From NCBI RefSeq assembly GCF_020594515.1, contig NZ_JAJCTH010000014.1, positions 85,541 through 149,540 of the forward strand: a DNA stretch of 64,000 nucleotides. Reading direction: 5' to 3'. Below are positions 37,556 to 47,517 of this stretch, in pieces (the stretch's first letter is position 1; each line of letters begins with the position of its first letter). This stretch comes from Rhodoferax sp. U2-2l (GTDB lineage Bacteria > Pseudomonadota > Gammaproteobacteria > Burkholderiales > Burkholderiaceae_C). The translations under genes were made by a program, and so were the position numbers. The notes beneath the pieces were generated by a model. It was given only the letters and a program-made list of their open reading frames with translations. It was not told the DNA's origin and did no database searches.

Positions 37556-40258
37556 TCAAGCGTGCAGCGGGTTGATCTTGTCAACATCGATGCCGTATTT
37601 GGCAATCGCTTCGGCCACGCGGGCCACGGGCACCGTGCCATCTTCGCTGAGCGCCTTCAGGGCCGCCACCACGATGTAATGACGGTTGATCTCGAAGTGC
37701 TCGCGCAATTTGCTGCGGAAATCGCTGCGGCCAAAGCCGTCGGTGCCCAGCACCTTGTAGGTGCGTCCCGCCGGGATGTAGGCACGGATCTGCTCGGCAT
37801 AGGCCTTGATGTAGTCGGTGGACGCCACCACCGGGCCGCTGTGGCCTAGCAGCTGCTGCGCCACAAACGGCACCACCGGCGCATCATTCGGGTGCAGCAG
37901 GTTGTGCCGCTCGGCGGCCATGCCGTCACGGGCCAGTTCGTTGAAGCTGGGGCAGCTCCACACATCGGCCGCCACGCCCCAATCCTGCGCCAGCAGCTTC
38001 TGCGCGGCAAAACTCTCACGCAGGATGGTGCCCGAGCCCAACAACTGCACCCGCGGGGTGGCGGCATCGTCCGAGCCGGGTTGGCACAGGTACATGCCCT
38101 TGATGATGTGCTCTTCAGTGCCCGGGATCAGGCCGGGCATGGCGTAGTTTTCGTTGAGCAAGGTCAGGTAATAGAACACGTTTTCCTGGCGCTCGACCAT
38201 GCGCTTCAAGCCGTGGTGCAGGATCACGCCCACCTCATGCGCAAAGGTCGGGTCATAACTGATGCAGTTGGGAATGGTGCCCGCCAGGATGTGGCTGTGG
38301 CCGTCTTCGTGCTGCAGGCCTTCACCATTGAGTGTGGTGCGCCCGGAGGTACCACCCAAAAGGAAACCGCGCGCCTGCATGTCACCCGCCGCCCAAGCCA
38401 GGTCGCCAATGCGCTGGAAGCCGAACATCGAGTAATACACGTAAAACGGCACCATGATGCGATTGCTGGTGCTGTAACTCGTTGCGGCGGCAATCCAGCT
38501 GGCCATGCCACCGGCTTCGTTGATGCCTTCCTGCAAAATCTGGCCCGCCTTGTCTTCGCGGTAATACATCACCTGGTCTTTGTCTACCGGGGTGTATTGC
38601 TGGCCGGCCGGGTTGTAGATGCCGATCTGGCGGAACAGGCCTTCCATACCGAAGGTGCGGGCTTCGTCCACCAGAATGGGCACCACACGCGGACCCAGCG
38701 CCTGGTCACGCATCAGCTGGGTGATGAAGCGCACATACGCCTGGGTGGTGGAAATCTCGCGACCCGCTGCCGTGGGCTCCATCACCGATTTGAAGGTCTC
38801 GATGGAGGGCACGGTGAACGACTCGTCAGCATGGGTGCGGCGTTTGGGCAAGTAGCCGCCCAGCGCCTTGCGCCGGGCGTGCAGGTACTGCATTTCCGGC
38901 GTGTCATCGGCCGGTTTGTAAAACGGCAGGTCCGCCAGCTGGCTGTCGGGAATCGGGATATTGAAGCGGTCGCGGAAACCGCGGATGTCGTCGTCGGTGA
39001 GCTTCTTGAGCTGGTGCACATTGTTCTTGCCTTCACCACTCTTGCCCATGCCAAAACCTTTGACGGTCTTGATCAGCAACACGCTCGGTTGGCCGGTGTG
39101 GTTGACCGCGGCGTGGAACGCAGCGTAAACCTTCTGCGGGTCGTGGCCACCGCGGCGTAGCGCCCAGATGTCGTCATCACTCATCTTGGCCACCATGGCG
39201 GCGGTGCGCGGGTCGCGGCCAAAGAAATTCTTGCGCACAAAGGCGCCGTCGTTGGCCTTAAAGGCCTGGTAGTCGCCGTCCAGCGTGTCCATCATGACCT
39301 TGCGCAGCGCACCGTCCTTGTCGCGCGCCAGCAGCGGGTCCCAGTCGCTGCCCCACAGCAGTTTGATCACGTTCCAGTTGGAGCCGCGGAATTCGCCCTC
39401 CAACTCCTGCACGATCTTGCCGTTGCCACGCACCGGGCCATCCAGACGCTGCAGGTTGCAGTTGATGACAAAAATCAGGTTGTCGAGCTTTTCACGTGCG
39501 GCCAGGCCGATGGCGCCCAGGCTTTCCACCTCGTCCATTTCGCCGTCACCGCAGAACACCCAGACCTTGCGCTTGCTGGTGTCGGCAATACCGCGGGCGT
39601 GCAGGTACTTCAAGAAGCGCGCCTGGTAAATCGCCATCAGCGGGCCCAGGCCCATCGACACCGTGGGGAACTGCCAGAACTCAGGCATCAGCTTGGGGTG
39701 TGGGTAGCTGGACAGACCCTTGCCGCCGGTTTCCTGGCGGAAATGCAGCAGTTGCTCTTCAGTCAAGCGGCCTTCCAGGAAAGCGCGCGCATACACACCC
39801 GGCGCCACATGCCCCTGGATGTAAATGCAGTCGCCGCCGTGGCCTTCGCTTTCGGCATGCCAGAAGTGGTTGAAGCCGGCGCCAAACATGTGCGCCAGCG
39901 AGGCAAACGAACCAATATGCCCGCCCAAGTCCCCACCGTCTTCAGGGTGATGGCGGTTGGCTTTGACCACCATCGCCATGGCGTTCCAGCGCATGTAGGC
40001 GCGCAGGCGTTCTTCAATTTCGATGTTGCCGGGGCAGCGTTCTTCCTGCTCCGGCTCAATGGTGTTCACATACGCGGTGTTGGCGGAGAACGGCATGTCC
40101 ATGCTGTTTTGCCGGGCGTGTTCGAGCAGCTGCTCTAGGAGGAAGTGGGCGCGCTCGGGGCCCTCACGCTCGATGACGGCGCTCAGGGCGTCCATCCATT
40201 CGCGGGTTTCCTGGCTGTCCGCATCGATGGCGGCGTGTTGGTCTCGTTGTACTGACAT
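37556..40258 (-). CDS. aceE: Pyruvate dehydrogenase E1 component (homodimeric type)
   Basis: A 900-residue single-chain E1 of the AceE type. Landmarks are GHIGSFASLAHMFGAGFNHFW (split here), the ThDP motif GDGEMDEVESLGAIGLAAREKLDNLIFVINCNLQ (in parts GDGEMDE and NCNLQRLDGPVRGNGK), and the C-terminal VLGTDGFGRSD. It decarboxylates pyruvate and acetylates lipoyl-E2. The start is ATG 40258 with AGGAGA 5 nt upstream; the frame runs 31 codons further up without family sequence. First gene of aceE-aceF-lpdA, and divergent from a two-component system. Confidence 0.96.
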   Translation of the reverse strand: MSVQRDQHAAIDADSQETREWMDALSAVIEREGPERAHFLLEQLLEHARQNSMDMPFSANTAYVNTIEPEQEERCPGNIEIEERLRAYMRWNAMAMVVKANRHHPEDGGDLGGHIGSFASLAHMFGAGFNHFWHAESEGHGGDCIYIQGHVAPGVYARAFLEGRLTEEQLLHFRQETGGKGLSSYPHPKLMPEFWQFPTVSMGLGPLMAIYQARFLKYLHARGIADTSKRKVWVFCGDGEMDEVESLGAIGLAAREKLDNLIFVINCNLQRLDGPVRGNGKIVQELEGEFRGSNWNVIKLLWGSDWDPLLARDKDGALRKVMMDTLDGDYQAFKANDGAFVRKNFFGRDPRTAAMVAKMSDDDIWALRRGGHDPQKVYAAFHAAVNHTGQPSVLLIKTVKGFGMGKSGEGKNNVHQLKKLTDDDIRGFRDRFNIPIPDSQLADLPFYKPADDTPEMQYLHARRKALGGYLPKRRTHADESFTVPSIETFKSVMEPTAAGREISTTQAYVRFITQLMRDQALGPRVVPILVDEARTFGMEGLFRQIGIYNPAGQQYTPVDKDQVMYYREDKAGQILQEGINEAGGMASWIAAATSYSTSNRIMVPFYVYYSMFGFQRIGDLAWAAGDMQARGFLLGGTSGRTTLNGEGLQHEDGHSHILAGTIPNCISYDPTFAHEVGVILHHGLKRMVERQENVFYYLTLLNENYAMPGLIPGTEEHIIKGMYLCQPGSDDAATPRVQLLGSGTILRESFAAQKLLAQDWGVAADVWSCPSFNELARDGMAAERHNLLHPNDAPVVPFVAQQLLGHSGPVVASTDYIKAYAEQIRAYIPAGRTYKVLGTDGFGRSDFRSKLREHFEINRHYIVVAALKALSEDGTVPVARVAEAIAKYGIDVDKINPLHA

Positions 40259-40339
40259 GCGTGTCTCCTGTGGATTGGCCAGAGAATGGTAGTGGGTTCG
40301 GCCATTTTTTGTCGCGAGCGGAATTCTAGGGGGAATTTC

Positions 40340-40368
40340 TTGACATTTCAAATAGCGTTCTATTACTT
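40340..40368 (+). promoter_or_regulatory. Candidate promoter in the aceE / sensor-kinase intergenic region
   Basis: A consensus -35 (TTGACA at 40340-40345) is followed 17 nt later by TTACTT (40363-40368), a poor -10. The surrounding AT-rich region has two related words, ATTTCAAATAG (40346-40356) and ATGAAATATAG (40374-40384), which could be regulator sites shared with the divergent aceE promoter. Confidence 0.25.
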
Positions 40369-40424
40369 CACATTATGAAATATAGAATCCTGACAGCCAT
40401 GCCAAACGCCCTACACTTCGCCCT

Positions 40425-42980
40425 ATGCCCATGCGCCCGAACCCGGACACCGTGAACCTCCCCAGGCTGGCACCGACTGCCCGACTGCGGTTTTGGTGGA
40501 AAGCACAAACCACCCACCGTCAGGACAGCTTGGCGATGCTGGCACCGCTGGCGGCGGTGCTGCTGTTTCTGGTGGTCATCCTGTCGGCATTTGCCTATTT
40601 GCGATTTGAAGAGATCGCGCGCGAGCGCGAGGCCATCCACCGTGACGTGGAGTACACCCAGCAACGCCTGCGCCTGCGCCTGCTGGAGCAGCAAGAGCAG
40701 TTGATGCGTTTTGCCCGCGAGATGGCCGCGCGCGAAATTTCCTCCGATGACTTTCTGGCCCGCGCCGAGGCCTTTGTCAACCTGTTTCCCGAGATGCAAA
40801 GCCTGACCTGGATCGACGACCGATACATCACGCGGGCAAGTTATGACCCGAGTGGTATGGTCGACCAAGCCAACACCCCGAACGCGCGCATGCCGGGTGA
40901 GGCCGAAGAAACGGCGAACAACTTCCGCTTGGTGCGCGACGTGCTGCTGCCGATTTATTCCAGCCCGCGCAAAACCCAGCATGGCCCGAGCCAGGTGCAG
41001 CTGCATCTGCCGTTGATCGACAAGACACGTTTCAAGGGCGATCTGCTGGTCACCTATTCGGTTGACGCGATGTTCCGCTACGGCGTGCCCAACGAGGTCA
41101 CGTCCAAATACGCGATTTCTTTTCTGGATGGTGAACGCCAAGTGCTGGCAGGCACCAGCCTGCTGGAGAAAACGCTAACCCGCAGCGTCCTGCCCTGGGC
41201 CAACCCGGTCAACGCCTACCAGTTGCCGGTTTCCCCCGTGGGCAACGGGCTGGCGATTCGCGGGCAGGCTTACCGCACCTCACTGGGCGTGATCGGCAGT
41301 GGCCTGTTCTGGCTGGTGATGGTCTTGAGCGCGGTGACGGCCTGGCTGCTGCTGGCCAACTGGCGCCACACCCGCAGGCGCATTCAGGCGCAAGACGCCT
41401 TGGTGCGCGAAACCGCCTTTCGCCGCGCCATGGAAAACTCCATGCTCACCGGCATGCGGGCGCTGGACATGCACGGCCGCATCACCTATGTGAACCCGGC
41501 GTTTTGCCAGATGACCGGCTGGTCCGAAGCCGAATTGGTGGGGCAAACCGCGCCGTTTCCCTACTGGCCGCGCGAAGACTATGAAATGCTGAGAAACCGC
41601 CTGCAAGAGGAACTGGCCGGGCTGATCGACCCCAGCGGCACCCAGTTCCGGGTGCAACGCAAGAACGGTGATATTTTCGAAGCGCGCTTGTATGTCTCGC
41701 CCCTGATTGACGCCTTTGGCCAGCAAACCGGCTGGATGACGTCCATGACCGACATCACCGAGCCCACCCGCGTGCGCGAGCAGTTGGCGGCGTCCCATGA
41801 GCGCTTCACCGCCGTGCTGGAGGCGCTGGATGCGTCCATCTCGGTGGCGCCGTTGGGCAACAACGAACTGCTGTTTGCCAACAAACTCTACCGCCTGTGG
41901 TTTGGCTCGGAGGCACAAGGGCATTTGCAACTTGTGGCCGAGGCTGGCGTGCCCACGCTGGCGCACAGCGATGAAACCCAGGACATGGTCGATGCCTTCG
42001 CCGGCTTGCCCACCAACCATCTGTCTGACAAAGAGGCCGAGAGCGCCGAGATTTACCTGGGCAGCCTGGGCCGCTGGCTGGAGGTCCGCACCCGCTACCT
42101 GAGCTGGGTGGACGGCCGCCTGGCCCAGATGGTGATTGCCACCGACATCACCGCACGGCGGCTGGCCGAAGAGCAGGCCGAGGTGCAGGCGATTCGCGCC
42201 CAGGCGTCGAGTCGACTCATCACCATGGGCGAAATGGCCTCCAGCGTGGCGCACGAGCTCAACCAGCCGCTCACCGCCATCAACAACTATTGCAACGGCA
42301 TGGTCTCGCGCATCAAGGCGCACCAGATCACCGAGGAAGAAATGCTCGGCGCGCTGGAAAAAACCGCGCGCCAGGCGCACCGGGCCGGGCAGATCATCCA
42401 GCGCATCCGCTCGTTTGTGAAGCGCAGTGAGCCCAACCGCACCATCGCCAGTGTGTCGACCATGGTGGCTGAAGCCGTGGAACTGGCCGAGATCGAGCTG
42501 CGCCGGCGCAACGTCAAGCTGACCCAATACGTCGCGCCGAACCTGCCCAATGTGATGGTGGACCCGATCCTGATTGAACAGGTGCTGTTGAACCTGCTCA
42601 AAAACGCCGCCGAGTCGGTGGACTCCGCCCAAAAACCCACGGCGCTGCGACTGGTGAAGCTGCGCGTGGCCCCGGCGCTGGTGGACGACAAGCCGGTGAT
42701 TGAATTCAAGGTGTCAGACTCCGGCCACGGCATTGCGCCCGAAGTCATGGCCCGGCTTTACGAGGCCTTTCACTCCACCAAACCCGAAGGCATGGGCATC
42801 GGCCTGAGTCTGTGCCGATCGATTGTGGAGTCGCATCTGGGCAGAATGAAAGCCGAGAACCTCTACAATGGCGAGACGGTTATTGGCTGCTGTTTCACCT
42901 TCTGGCTACCCCATCCGGACCCGCTGTCAGCCGCCACCACCCAGCGCCCGGACCAACAAGTATTTCAGGTATCTCCATGA
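40425..42980 (+). CDS. Membrane PAS-domain sensor histidine kinase
   Basis: An 851-residue kinase: transmembrane helix 1 (about residues 38-62), an extracytoplasmic sensor region (to about 285), transmembrane helix 2 (about 286-307), two PAS segments (FRRAMENSMLTGMRALDMHGRI, in parts, from about 327; the second from about 460), then HisKA with the phospho-acceptor His in SSVAHELNQPLTAINNY (about residue 610), and HATPase motifs NLLKNAAESV, SDSGHGI and GMGIGLS. The architecture is of the FixL/DctB-like class. Its stop overlaps the response regulator start by 4 nt. Divergence from aceE suggests, but does not prove, that the pair controls pyruvate dehydrogenase or senses a related metabolite. 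Confidence 0.9.
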   Translation: MPMRPNPDTVNLPRLAPTARLRFWWKAQTTHRQDSLAMLAPLAAVLLFLVVILSAFAYLRFEEIAREREAIHRDVEYTQQRLRLRLLEQQEQLMRFAREMAAREISSDDFLARAEAFVNLFPEMQSLTWIDDRYITRASYDPSGMVDQANTPNARMPGEAEETANNFRLVRDVLLPIYSSPRKTQHGPSQVQLHLPLIDKTRFKGDLLVTYSVDAMFRYGVPNEVTSKYAISFLDGERQVLAGTSLLEKTLTRSVLPWANPVNAYQLPVSPVGNGLAIRGQAYRTSLGVIGSGLFWLVMVLSAVTAWLLLANWRHTRRRIQAQDALVRETAFRRAMENSMLTGMRALDMHGRITYVNPAFCQMTGWSEAELVGQTAPFPYWPREDYEMLRNRLQEELAGLIDPSGTQFRVQRKNGDIFEARLYVSPLIDAFGQQTGWMTSMTDITEPTRVREQLAASHERFTAVLEALDASISVAPLGNNELLFANKLYRLWFGSEAQGHLQLVAEAGVPTLAHSDETQDMVDAFAGLPTNHLSDKEAESAEIYLGSLGRWLEVRTRYLSWVDGRLAQMVIATDITARRLAEEQAEVQAIRAQASSRLITMGEMASSVAHELNQPLTAINNYCNGMVSRIKAHQITEEEMLGALEKTARQAHRAGQIIQRIRSFVKRSEPNRTIASVSTMVAEAVELAEIELRRRNVKLTQYVAPNLPNVMVDPILIEQVLLNLLKNAAESVDSAQKPTALRLVKLRVAPALVDDKPVIEFKVSDSGHGIAPEVMARLYEAFHSTKPEGMGIGLSLCRSIVESHLGRMKAENLYNGETVIGCCFTFWLPHPDPLSAATTQRPDQQVFQVSP

Positions 42981-43603
42981 GTCTCATCCCCAAAAAAGGC
43001 ACGGTTTACGTTGTTGATGACGATGAGGCCGTGCGTGATTCGCTGCAATGGATGCTGGAGGGCAAAGACTACCGGGTGCGCTGTTTCGACTCGGCCGAAT
43101 CCTTCCTGAACCGCTACGACCCGCGCGAGGTCGCCTGCCTGATCATCGACATCCGCATGTCGGGCATGACCGGGCTGGAGTTGCAAAGCCGCCTGATCGA
43201 AACCCACTCCCCGCTACCGCTGGCCTTCATCACCGGCCACGGTGACGTGCCGATGGCGGTGGACACCATGAAAAAAGGCGCCATGGACTTCATCCAGAAG
43301 CCGTTTCACGAAGAGCAGCTGGTGCCGCTGGTGGAACGCATGCTGGAGCAGGCCAAGGGGTCGTTCGCCGAACATCAAAACTCGGTGGCGCGTGACGCGC
43401 TGATGGCCCGCCTGACCCTGCGTGAATCCCAAGTGCTGGAGCGCATCGTGGCGGGCCGCCTGAACAAGCAGATTGCCGACGACCTGGGCATCAGCATCAA
43501 AACCGTGGAAGCGCACCGCGCCAACATCATGGAAAAGCTCAACGCCAACACCGTGGCTGATTTGCTCAAAGTGGCCCTGGGACCCAATGCCGTCAAGGCC
43601 TGA
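42977..43603 (+). CDS. FixJ/NarL-type response regulator
   Basis: A 208-residue regulator with a receiver domain (acidic pair in YVVDDDEAVRD, phospho-Asp in LIIDIRMSGMTG at about residue 56, Thr in FITGHGDVPMAV, Lys in FIQKPF) and a LuxR-type helix-turn-helix (LTLRESQVLERIVAGRLNKQ, then ISIKTVEAHRANIMEKL). It would be phosphorylated by the kinase encoded immediately upstream (ATGA overlap). The frame extends upstream into the kinase gene, but ATG 42977 is the natural start. A terminator follows 47 nt after the stop. Confidence 0.92.
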   Translation: MSLIPKKGTVYVVDDDEAVRDSLQWMLEGKDYRVRCFDSAESFLNRYDPREVACLIIDIRMSGMTGLELQSRLIETHSPLPLAFITGHGDVPMAVDTMKKGAMDFIQKPFHEEQLVPLVERMLEQAKGSFAEHQNSVARDALMARLTLRESQVLERIVAGRLNKQIADDLGISIKTVEAHRANIMEKLNANTVADLLKVALGPNAVKA

Positions 43604-43649
43604 CCTGACCAGTTTTTTTCTTCACGCTATTGAGAATATAGCTACCATT

Positions 43650-43680
43650 GCCCGCCCCGCAAGGACCAGCGGGCTTTTTT
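43650..43680 (+). terminator. Intrinsic terminator after the response regulator
   Basis: GCCCGC (43650-43655), 13-nt loop, GCGGGC (43669-43674), then six T. It ends 15 nt before the folD ATG, so any folD promoter must be within or upstream of the stem, unless read-through or attenuation supplies folD. Confidence 0.7.
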
Positions 43681-43695
43681 ATGGATGAATTTGAC

Positions 43696-44571
43696 ATGAA
43701 CACCGCAACCCCTTTTGGCCAGATCATTGACGGCGTGGCCCTGTCCAAACAATCACGTCTGGACGTGACCGAACGCGCCCGCGCGCTCAAAGCCCGCGGC
43801 ATCACGCCCGGCCTGGCGGTGATTCTGGTGGGTGACAACCCGGCCAGCCAGGTCTATGTGCGCAACAAGGTCAAGGGCTGTGAAGACTGCGGTTTTCACT
43901 CGGTGCTGGAAAAGTACGACGCTGATTTGTCTGAGGCCGAATTGCTGGCGCGCATTGCGACGCTCAATGCCGACCCCGCCATCCACGGCATTCTGGTGCA
44001 GTTGCCGGTGCCCAAACACATCGACGCCACCAAGGTCATTGAAGCCATTTCACCCGCCAAGGATGTGGACGGTTTTCACGTGGCCAGCGCCGGGGCCTTG
44101 ATGACGGGTTTGCCGGGTTTTTGGCCCTGCACACCGTATGGTTGCATGAAGATGCTCGAATCCATCAACTACGACCTGCGCGGCAAACACGCGGTGGTGA
44201 TTGGCCGCAGCAATATTGTTGGCAAACCCATGGCCATGATGCTGCTGCAGAAAAGCGCCACCGTCACCATCTGCCACAGCGCCACCGCCAATCTGAAAGC
44301 CATGACGCTGCAGGCCGACGTGATTGTGGCGGCGGTGGGCAAGCGCAATGTGCTCACCGCCGACATGGTCAAACCCGGTGCGGTGGTGCTGGACGTGGGC
44401 ATGAACCGCAACGACGAGGGCAAGCTGTGTGGCGACGTGGACTTTGAGGGCGTGCGCCAGGTGGCCAGTTACATCACCCCGGTACCCGGTGGGGTTGGCC
44501 CCATGACCATTACCATGCTGCTGGTCAACACCCTTGAATCTGCCGAACGCGCCGCCAACTTCCCATCATGA
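43696..44571 (+). CDS. folD: FolD, methylenetetrahydrofolate dehydrogenase/cyclohydrolase
   Basis: A 291-residue bifunctional enzyme. It contains [20 protein letters not shown] (catalytic Lys), [24 protein letters not shown] and the NADP-binding [15 protein letters not shown]. It interconverts 5,10-methylene-, methenyl- and 10-formyl-tetrahydrofolate. ATG 43696 gives the normal N-terminus; ATG 43681, five codons earlier, abuts the terminator's T-run. Its stop region overlaps prlC by 4 nt. Confidence 0.95.
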   Translation: MNTATPFGQIIDGVALSKQSRLDVTERARALKARGITPGLAVILVGDNPASQVYVRNKVKGCEDCGFHSVLEKYDADLSEAELLARIATLNADPAIHGILVQLPVPKHIDATKVIEAISPAKDVDGFHVASAGALMTGLPGFWPCTPYGCMKMLESINYDLRGKHAVVIGRSNIVGKPMAMMLLQKSATVTICHSATANLKAMTLQADVIVAAVGKRNVLTADMVKPGAVVLDVGMNRNDEGKLCGDVDFEGVRQVASYITPVPGGVGPMTITMLLVNTLESAERAANFPS

Positions 44572-46634
44572 CCAATCCCCTGCTCTCTTTTGACGACCTG
44601 CCCCGCTTCGACGAGATTCGCCCGGAGCACATCGAACCCGCCCTGGCGCAGTTGCTGACCCGGGCCGACCAGGCGCTGGAAAGCGTCACCGCACCCGCGT
44701 TTGAAGCCAACTGGAATGCCATGGCCAGCGTGCTGGACGTGGCCACCGAGCAGTTATCACGCGCCTGGGGCTCGGTCAGCCACCTCAACAGCGTGGCTGA
44801 CAACCCTGAACTACGCGCCGCTTTTAATGCTGCGCTGCCAAAAATCACCGAGTTTTACACCCGCCTGGGCGCTGACGAGCGCCTGTACGCCAAATACAAA
44901 GCCATCGACCCGGCCACGCTGACGCTCGAGCAACGCCAGGCGCACAAAAATGCTTTGCGCAACTTTGTGCTGGGTGGTGCCGAGTTGCAGGGTGACGCAC
45001 GCACGCGTTTTGCAGAAATTCAGGAGCTGCAGGCCGCGGCCGGTCAGAAATTCAGCGAAAACGCGCTGGACGCCACCGACGCCTTTGCCTACTACGCCAC
45101 GCTGGACGAACTCGACGGCGTGCCACACGACATCGTGCAAGCCGCCCAGGCCGCAGCGCAAACCGACGGCAAGGACGGCTACAAACTCACGCTGAAAATG
45201 CCGTGCTACCTGCCGATCATGCAGTTTGCCAAAAGCAGCGCCCTGCGGGAAAAGCTCTACCGCGCCTACGTCACCCGCGCCTCCAACATGGCAGACGAGG
45301 TGAGCCGGAAGTTTGACAACACGGCCCTCATCAACCAACTGCTGAGCCTGCGGCTGGAAGAGGCCCGGCTGCTGGGCCACGCCAACTTTGCCGCACTTTC
45401 GGTGGTGCCCAAGATGGCCGAGTCGCCCGAGCAGGTGATCACCTTCCTGCGTGACCTGGCCGCGCGTGCCAAACCGTATGCCGAAAAAGATTTGGCCGAC
45501 CTGCGGACCTTTGCCACCGAGCACCTGGGCCTGAGCGACCCGCAGGCCTGGGACTGGCCGTATGTGAGCGAAAAGCTCAAGGAAGCCCGCTACGCTTTTA
45601 ATGAGCAGGAAGTCAAACAGTACTTTCCGCTGCCCAAGGTGCTGGCCGGGCTGTTCCAGATTGTCGAAACCCTGTTTGAGGTGCAAATCCGTGAAGACCA
45701 TGCACCGGTCTGGCACGAAGATGTGCGCTTCTACCGCATCGAACGCCCTGCCACACAGGCTGGTGACACGGCCAACACCCTGGTTGGCCAGTTTTACCTG
45801 GACCCGACCGCCCGCAACGGCAAACGGGGTGGCGCCTGGATGGACGATGTGCGCGCCCGCTGGTTGCGCCCCGACACCCACACGCTGCAAACCCCGGTGG
45901 CGCACCTGGTGTGCAACTTTGCCGCCAGCGTGGCTGGCCGCCCGGCGCTGCTGACGCACGACGATGTCACCACCCTGTTCCACGAATTCGGCCACGGCCT
46001 GCACCACCTGCTGACCCAGGTGAACGAGCGCGACGTGTCGGGCATCAGCGGCGTGGAATGGGACGCGGTGGAATTGCCCAGCCAGTTCATGGAGAACTTC
46101 TGCTGGGAATGGGAGGTGCTGAAAAACATGACCTCGCATGTTGACACCGACCAGCCGCTGCCGCGTGCCCTGTTTGACAAGATGCTGGCGGCCAAAAACT
46201 TCCAGAGTGGCATGCAGACGCTGCGCCAGATCGAGTTCTCGCTGTTTGACATGCTGTTGCACAGCGCCCACGACCCGGCGCAAGACATCATGCCCCTGCT
46301 GCAACAGGTGCGCGACGAGGTGGCGGTGCTGCAACCGCCCAGCTGGAGCCGCACCGCGCACACCTTCAGTCACATTTTTGCCGGTGGTTACGCGGCGGGT
46401 TATTACAGTTACAAGTGGGCTGAGGTGCTGAGCAGCGACGCCTACGCCGCCTTTGAAGAAACCGCCGGGACCGATGGCCTGCCGAGCGCCGAGACCGGCC
46501 GACGTTACCGCCAGGCGATTCTGGAAGCCGGTGGCAGCCGACCGGCCATCGAATCGTTCAAAGCATTTCGGGGCCGCGAGCCCACGCTGGACGCGCTGTT
46601 GCGGCATCAGGGAATGGTACAAACGAGCCAGTAG
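44568..46634 (+). CDS. prlC: Oligopeptidase A / M3-family zinc metallopeptidase
   Basis: A 688-residue M3 metallopeptidase with the zinc motif in [13 protein letters not shown] (HExxH), a downstream Glu in [11 protein letters not shown] and the C-terminal [19 protein letters not shown]. PrlC degrades short peptides in the cytoplasm, including cleaved signal peptides. The ATG overlaps the folD end by 4 nt; folD-prlC is a frequent pair in beta-proteobacteria. Length is normal. Confidence 0.95.
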   Translation: MTNPLLSFDDLPRFDEIRPEHIEPALAQLLTRADQALESVTAPAFEANWNAMASVLDVATEQLSRAWGSVSHLNSVADNPELRAAFNAALPKITEFYTRLGADERLYAKYKAIDPATLTLEQRQAHKNALRNFVLGGAELQGDARTRFAEIQELQAAAGQKFSENALDATDAFAYYATLDELDGVPHDIVQAAQAAAQTDGKDGYKLTLKMPCYLPIMQFAKSSALREKLYRAYVTRASNMADEVSRKFDNTALINQLLSLRLEEARLLGHANFAALSVVPKMAESPEQVITFLRDLAARAKPYAEKDLADLRTFATEHLGLSDPQAWDWPYVSEKLKEARYAFNEQEVKQYFPLPKVLAGLFQIVETLFEVQIREDHAPVWHEDVRFYRIERPATQAGDTANTLVGQFYLDPTARNGKRGGAWMDDVRARWLRPDTHTLQTPVAHLVCNFAASVAGRPALLTHDDVTTLFHEFGHGLHHLLTQVNERDVSGISGVEWDAVELPSQFMENFCWEWEVLKNMTSHVDTDQPLPRALFDKMLAAKNFQSGMQTLRQIEFSLFDMLLHSAHDPAQDIMPLLQQVRDEVAVLQPPSWSRTAHTFSHIFAGGYAAGYYSYKWAEVLSSDAYAAFEETAGTDGLPSAETGRRYRQAILEAGGSRPAIESFKAFRGREPTLDALLRHQGMVQTSQ

Positions 46635-46664
46635 CCACGTGTTCCCGAACGCTGCATGAAGGTT

Positions 46665-46705
46665 GTCATGGCGGACTGGATCCGCCATCCATGCCTTCGG
46701 GTGAC
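46665..46705. repeat. REP-like palindromic repeat, copy 3 (partial)
   Basis: Begins GTCATGGCGGA and includes GGATCCGCCATCCATGCC, then a GTGAC end; the CCGGA...TCCGG half is missing. It lies between prlC and the DUF4124 gene and resembles the left half of copies 1 and 4. Confidence 0.5.
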
Positions 46706-46735
46706 TTGGTTGCCACGAAAGTCAAGGAAACCTCT

Positions 46736-47425
46736 ATGTCAAACAATCAACGGCAGGCAACGGTAGGGATGCTCAGCGCGCTCAAGCTCTCTTTTGGCTT
46801 GGGTAATGCGCTATGTTTTTGTGCGCTGGCAGCGCTGGCTCATACCGTCGTGCAGGCCCAGACCCTGTACCGCAGCGTCGGGCCGGACGGGCGCGTCACG
46901 TTTTCAGACAAGCCGCCCGCCGCGGCTGCCAAAATCACCCCGCTGAGCGCCAATGGCCGGGACGCCGCGGCCGCCAACGCCAGCTTGCCGTATGCCTTGC
47001 GGCAGGTTGCCGGCCGTTACCCGGTGACCCTGTTCACCGGCAAGGATTGCGCGCCTTGTGACGAAGGGCGCACCCTGCTGCGCAGCCGTGGCATCCCGTT
47101 CACCGAAAAAACCATCACCAGCTTTGAGGACGCCGAAGCGCTCAAGCGCCTGGCCGACAACCCCGCGCTGCCGCTGTTGACCCTGGGTGGACAGCAGATC
47201 AAGGGGTATTCATCCACTGAGTGGACGCAATACCTCAACGCGGCGGGTTATCCGGAAAAAAGCCAGTTGCCCGCTGGTTACCGCTATGCCGAGCCGACCC
47301 CGCTGGTGGCTGTGACCGCACCTGAAGCAGCAAAACCCGACACGACCAAACCAGCACCCGCCCCAGCCGCGGTGGCACCCGCGCCGCGCACCAACCCGGA
47401 CAACCCGGCAGGCATCCAGTTCTGA
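46736..47425 (+). CDS. Secreted DUF4124 / glutaredoxin-like protein
   Basis: A 229-residue protein: a long signal peptide (hydrophobic stretch about residues 17-42, cut near VQAQ), a DUF4124 segment (TLYRSVGPDGRVTFSDKPP), a glutaredoxin-like domain with GKDCAPCDEG (CxxC) and PALPLLTLGG (cis-Pro), and an Ala/Pro-rich tail. It is probably a periplasmic thiol protein; substrates are unknown. ATG 46736 has AAGGA 8-12 nt upstream, so it is preferred over the upstream in-frame ATG at 46691. A terminator follows. Confidence 0.82.
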   Translation: MSNNQRQATVGMLSALKLSFGLGNALCFCALAALAHTVVQAQTLYRSVGPDGRVTFSDKPPAAAAKITPLSANGRDAAAANASLPYALRQVAGRYPVTLFTGKDCAPCDEGRTLLRSRGIPFTEKTITSFEDAEALKRLADNPALPLLTLGGQQIKGYSSTEWTQYLNAAGYPEKSQLPAGYRYAEPTPLVAVTAPEAAKPDTTKPAPAPAAVAPAPRTNPDNPAGIQF

Positions 47426-47442
47426 GCCGTCGCCCGCGCAAC

Positions 47443-47478
47443 AAAAAAGCCCCGCGTCGTTGGACTCGGGACTTTTTT
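47443..47478. terminator. Bidirectional terminator between convergent genes
   Basis: AAAAAAG.CCCG, 12-nt loop, CGGG.CTTTTTT with one internal mismatch. A-run and T-run on both sides let it serve the DUF4124 gene (plus) and the nitronate monooxygenase-like gene (minus). Confidence 0.7.
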
Positions 47479-47517
47479 GTGTCTGGCGCCGATCATCAAC
47501 GCCAGCGGTTGCGGCTA

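Noticed and set aside
43648..43695. Extended N-terminus for FolD from ATG 43648
   Set aside because: It would translate the terminator stem and T-run of the upstream operon; the family N-terminus starts at 43696.
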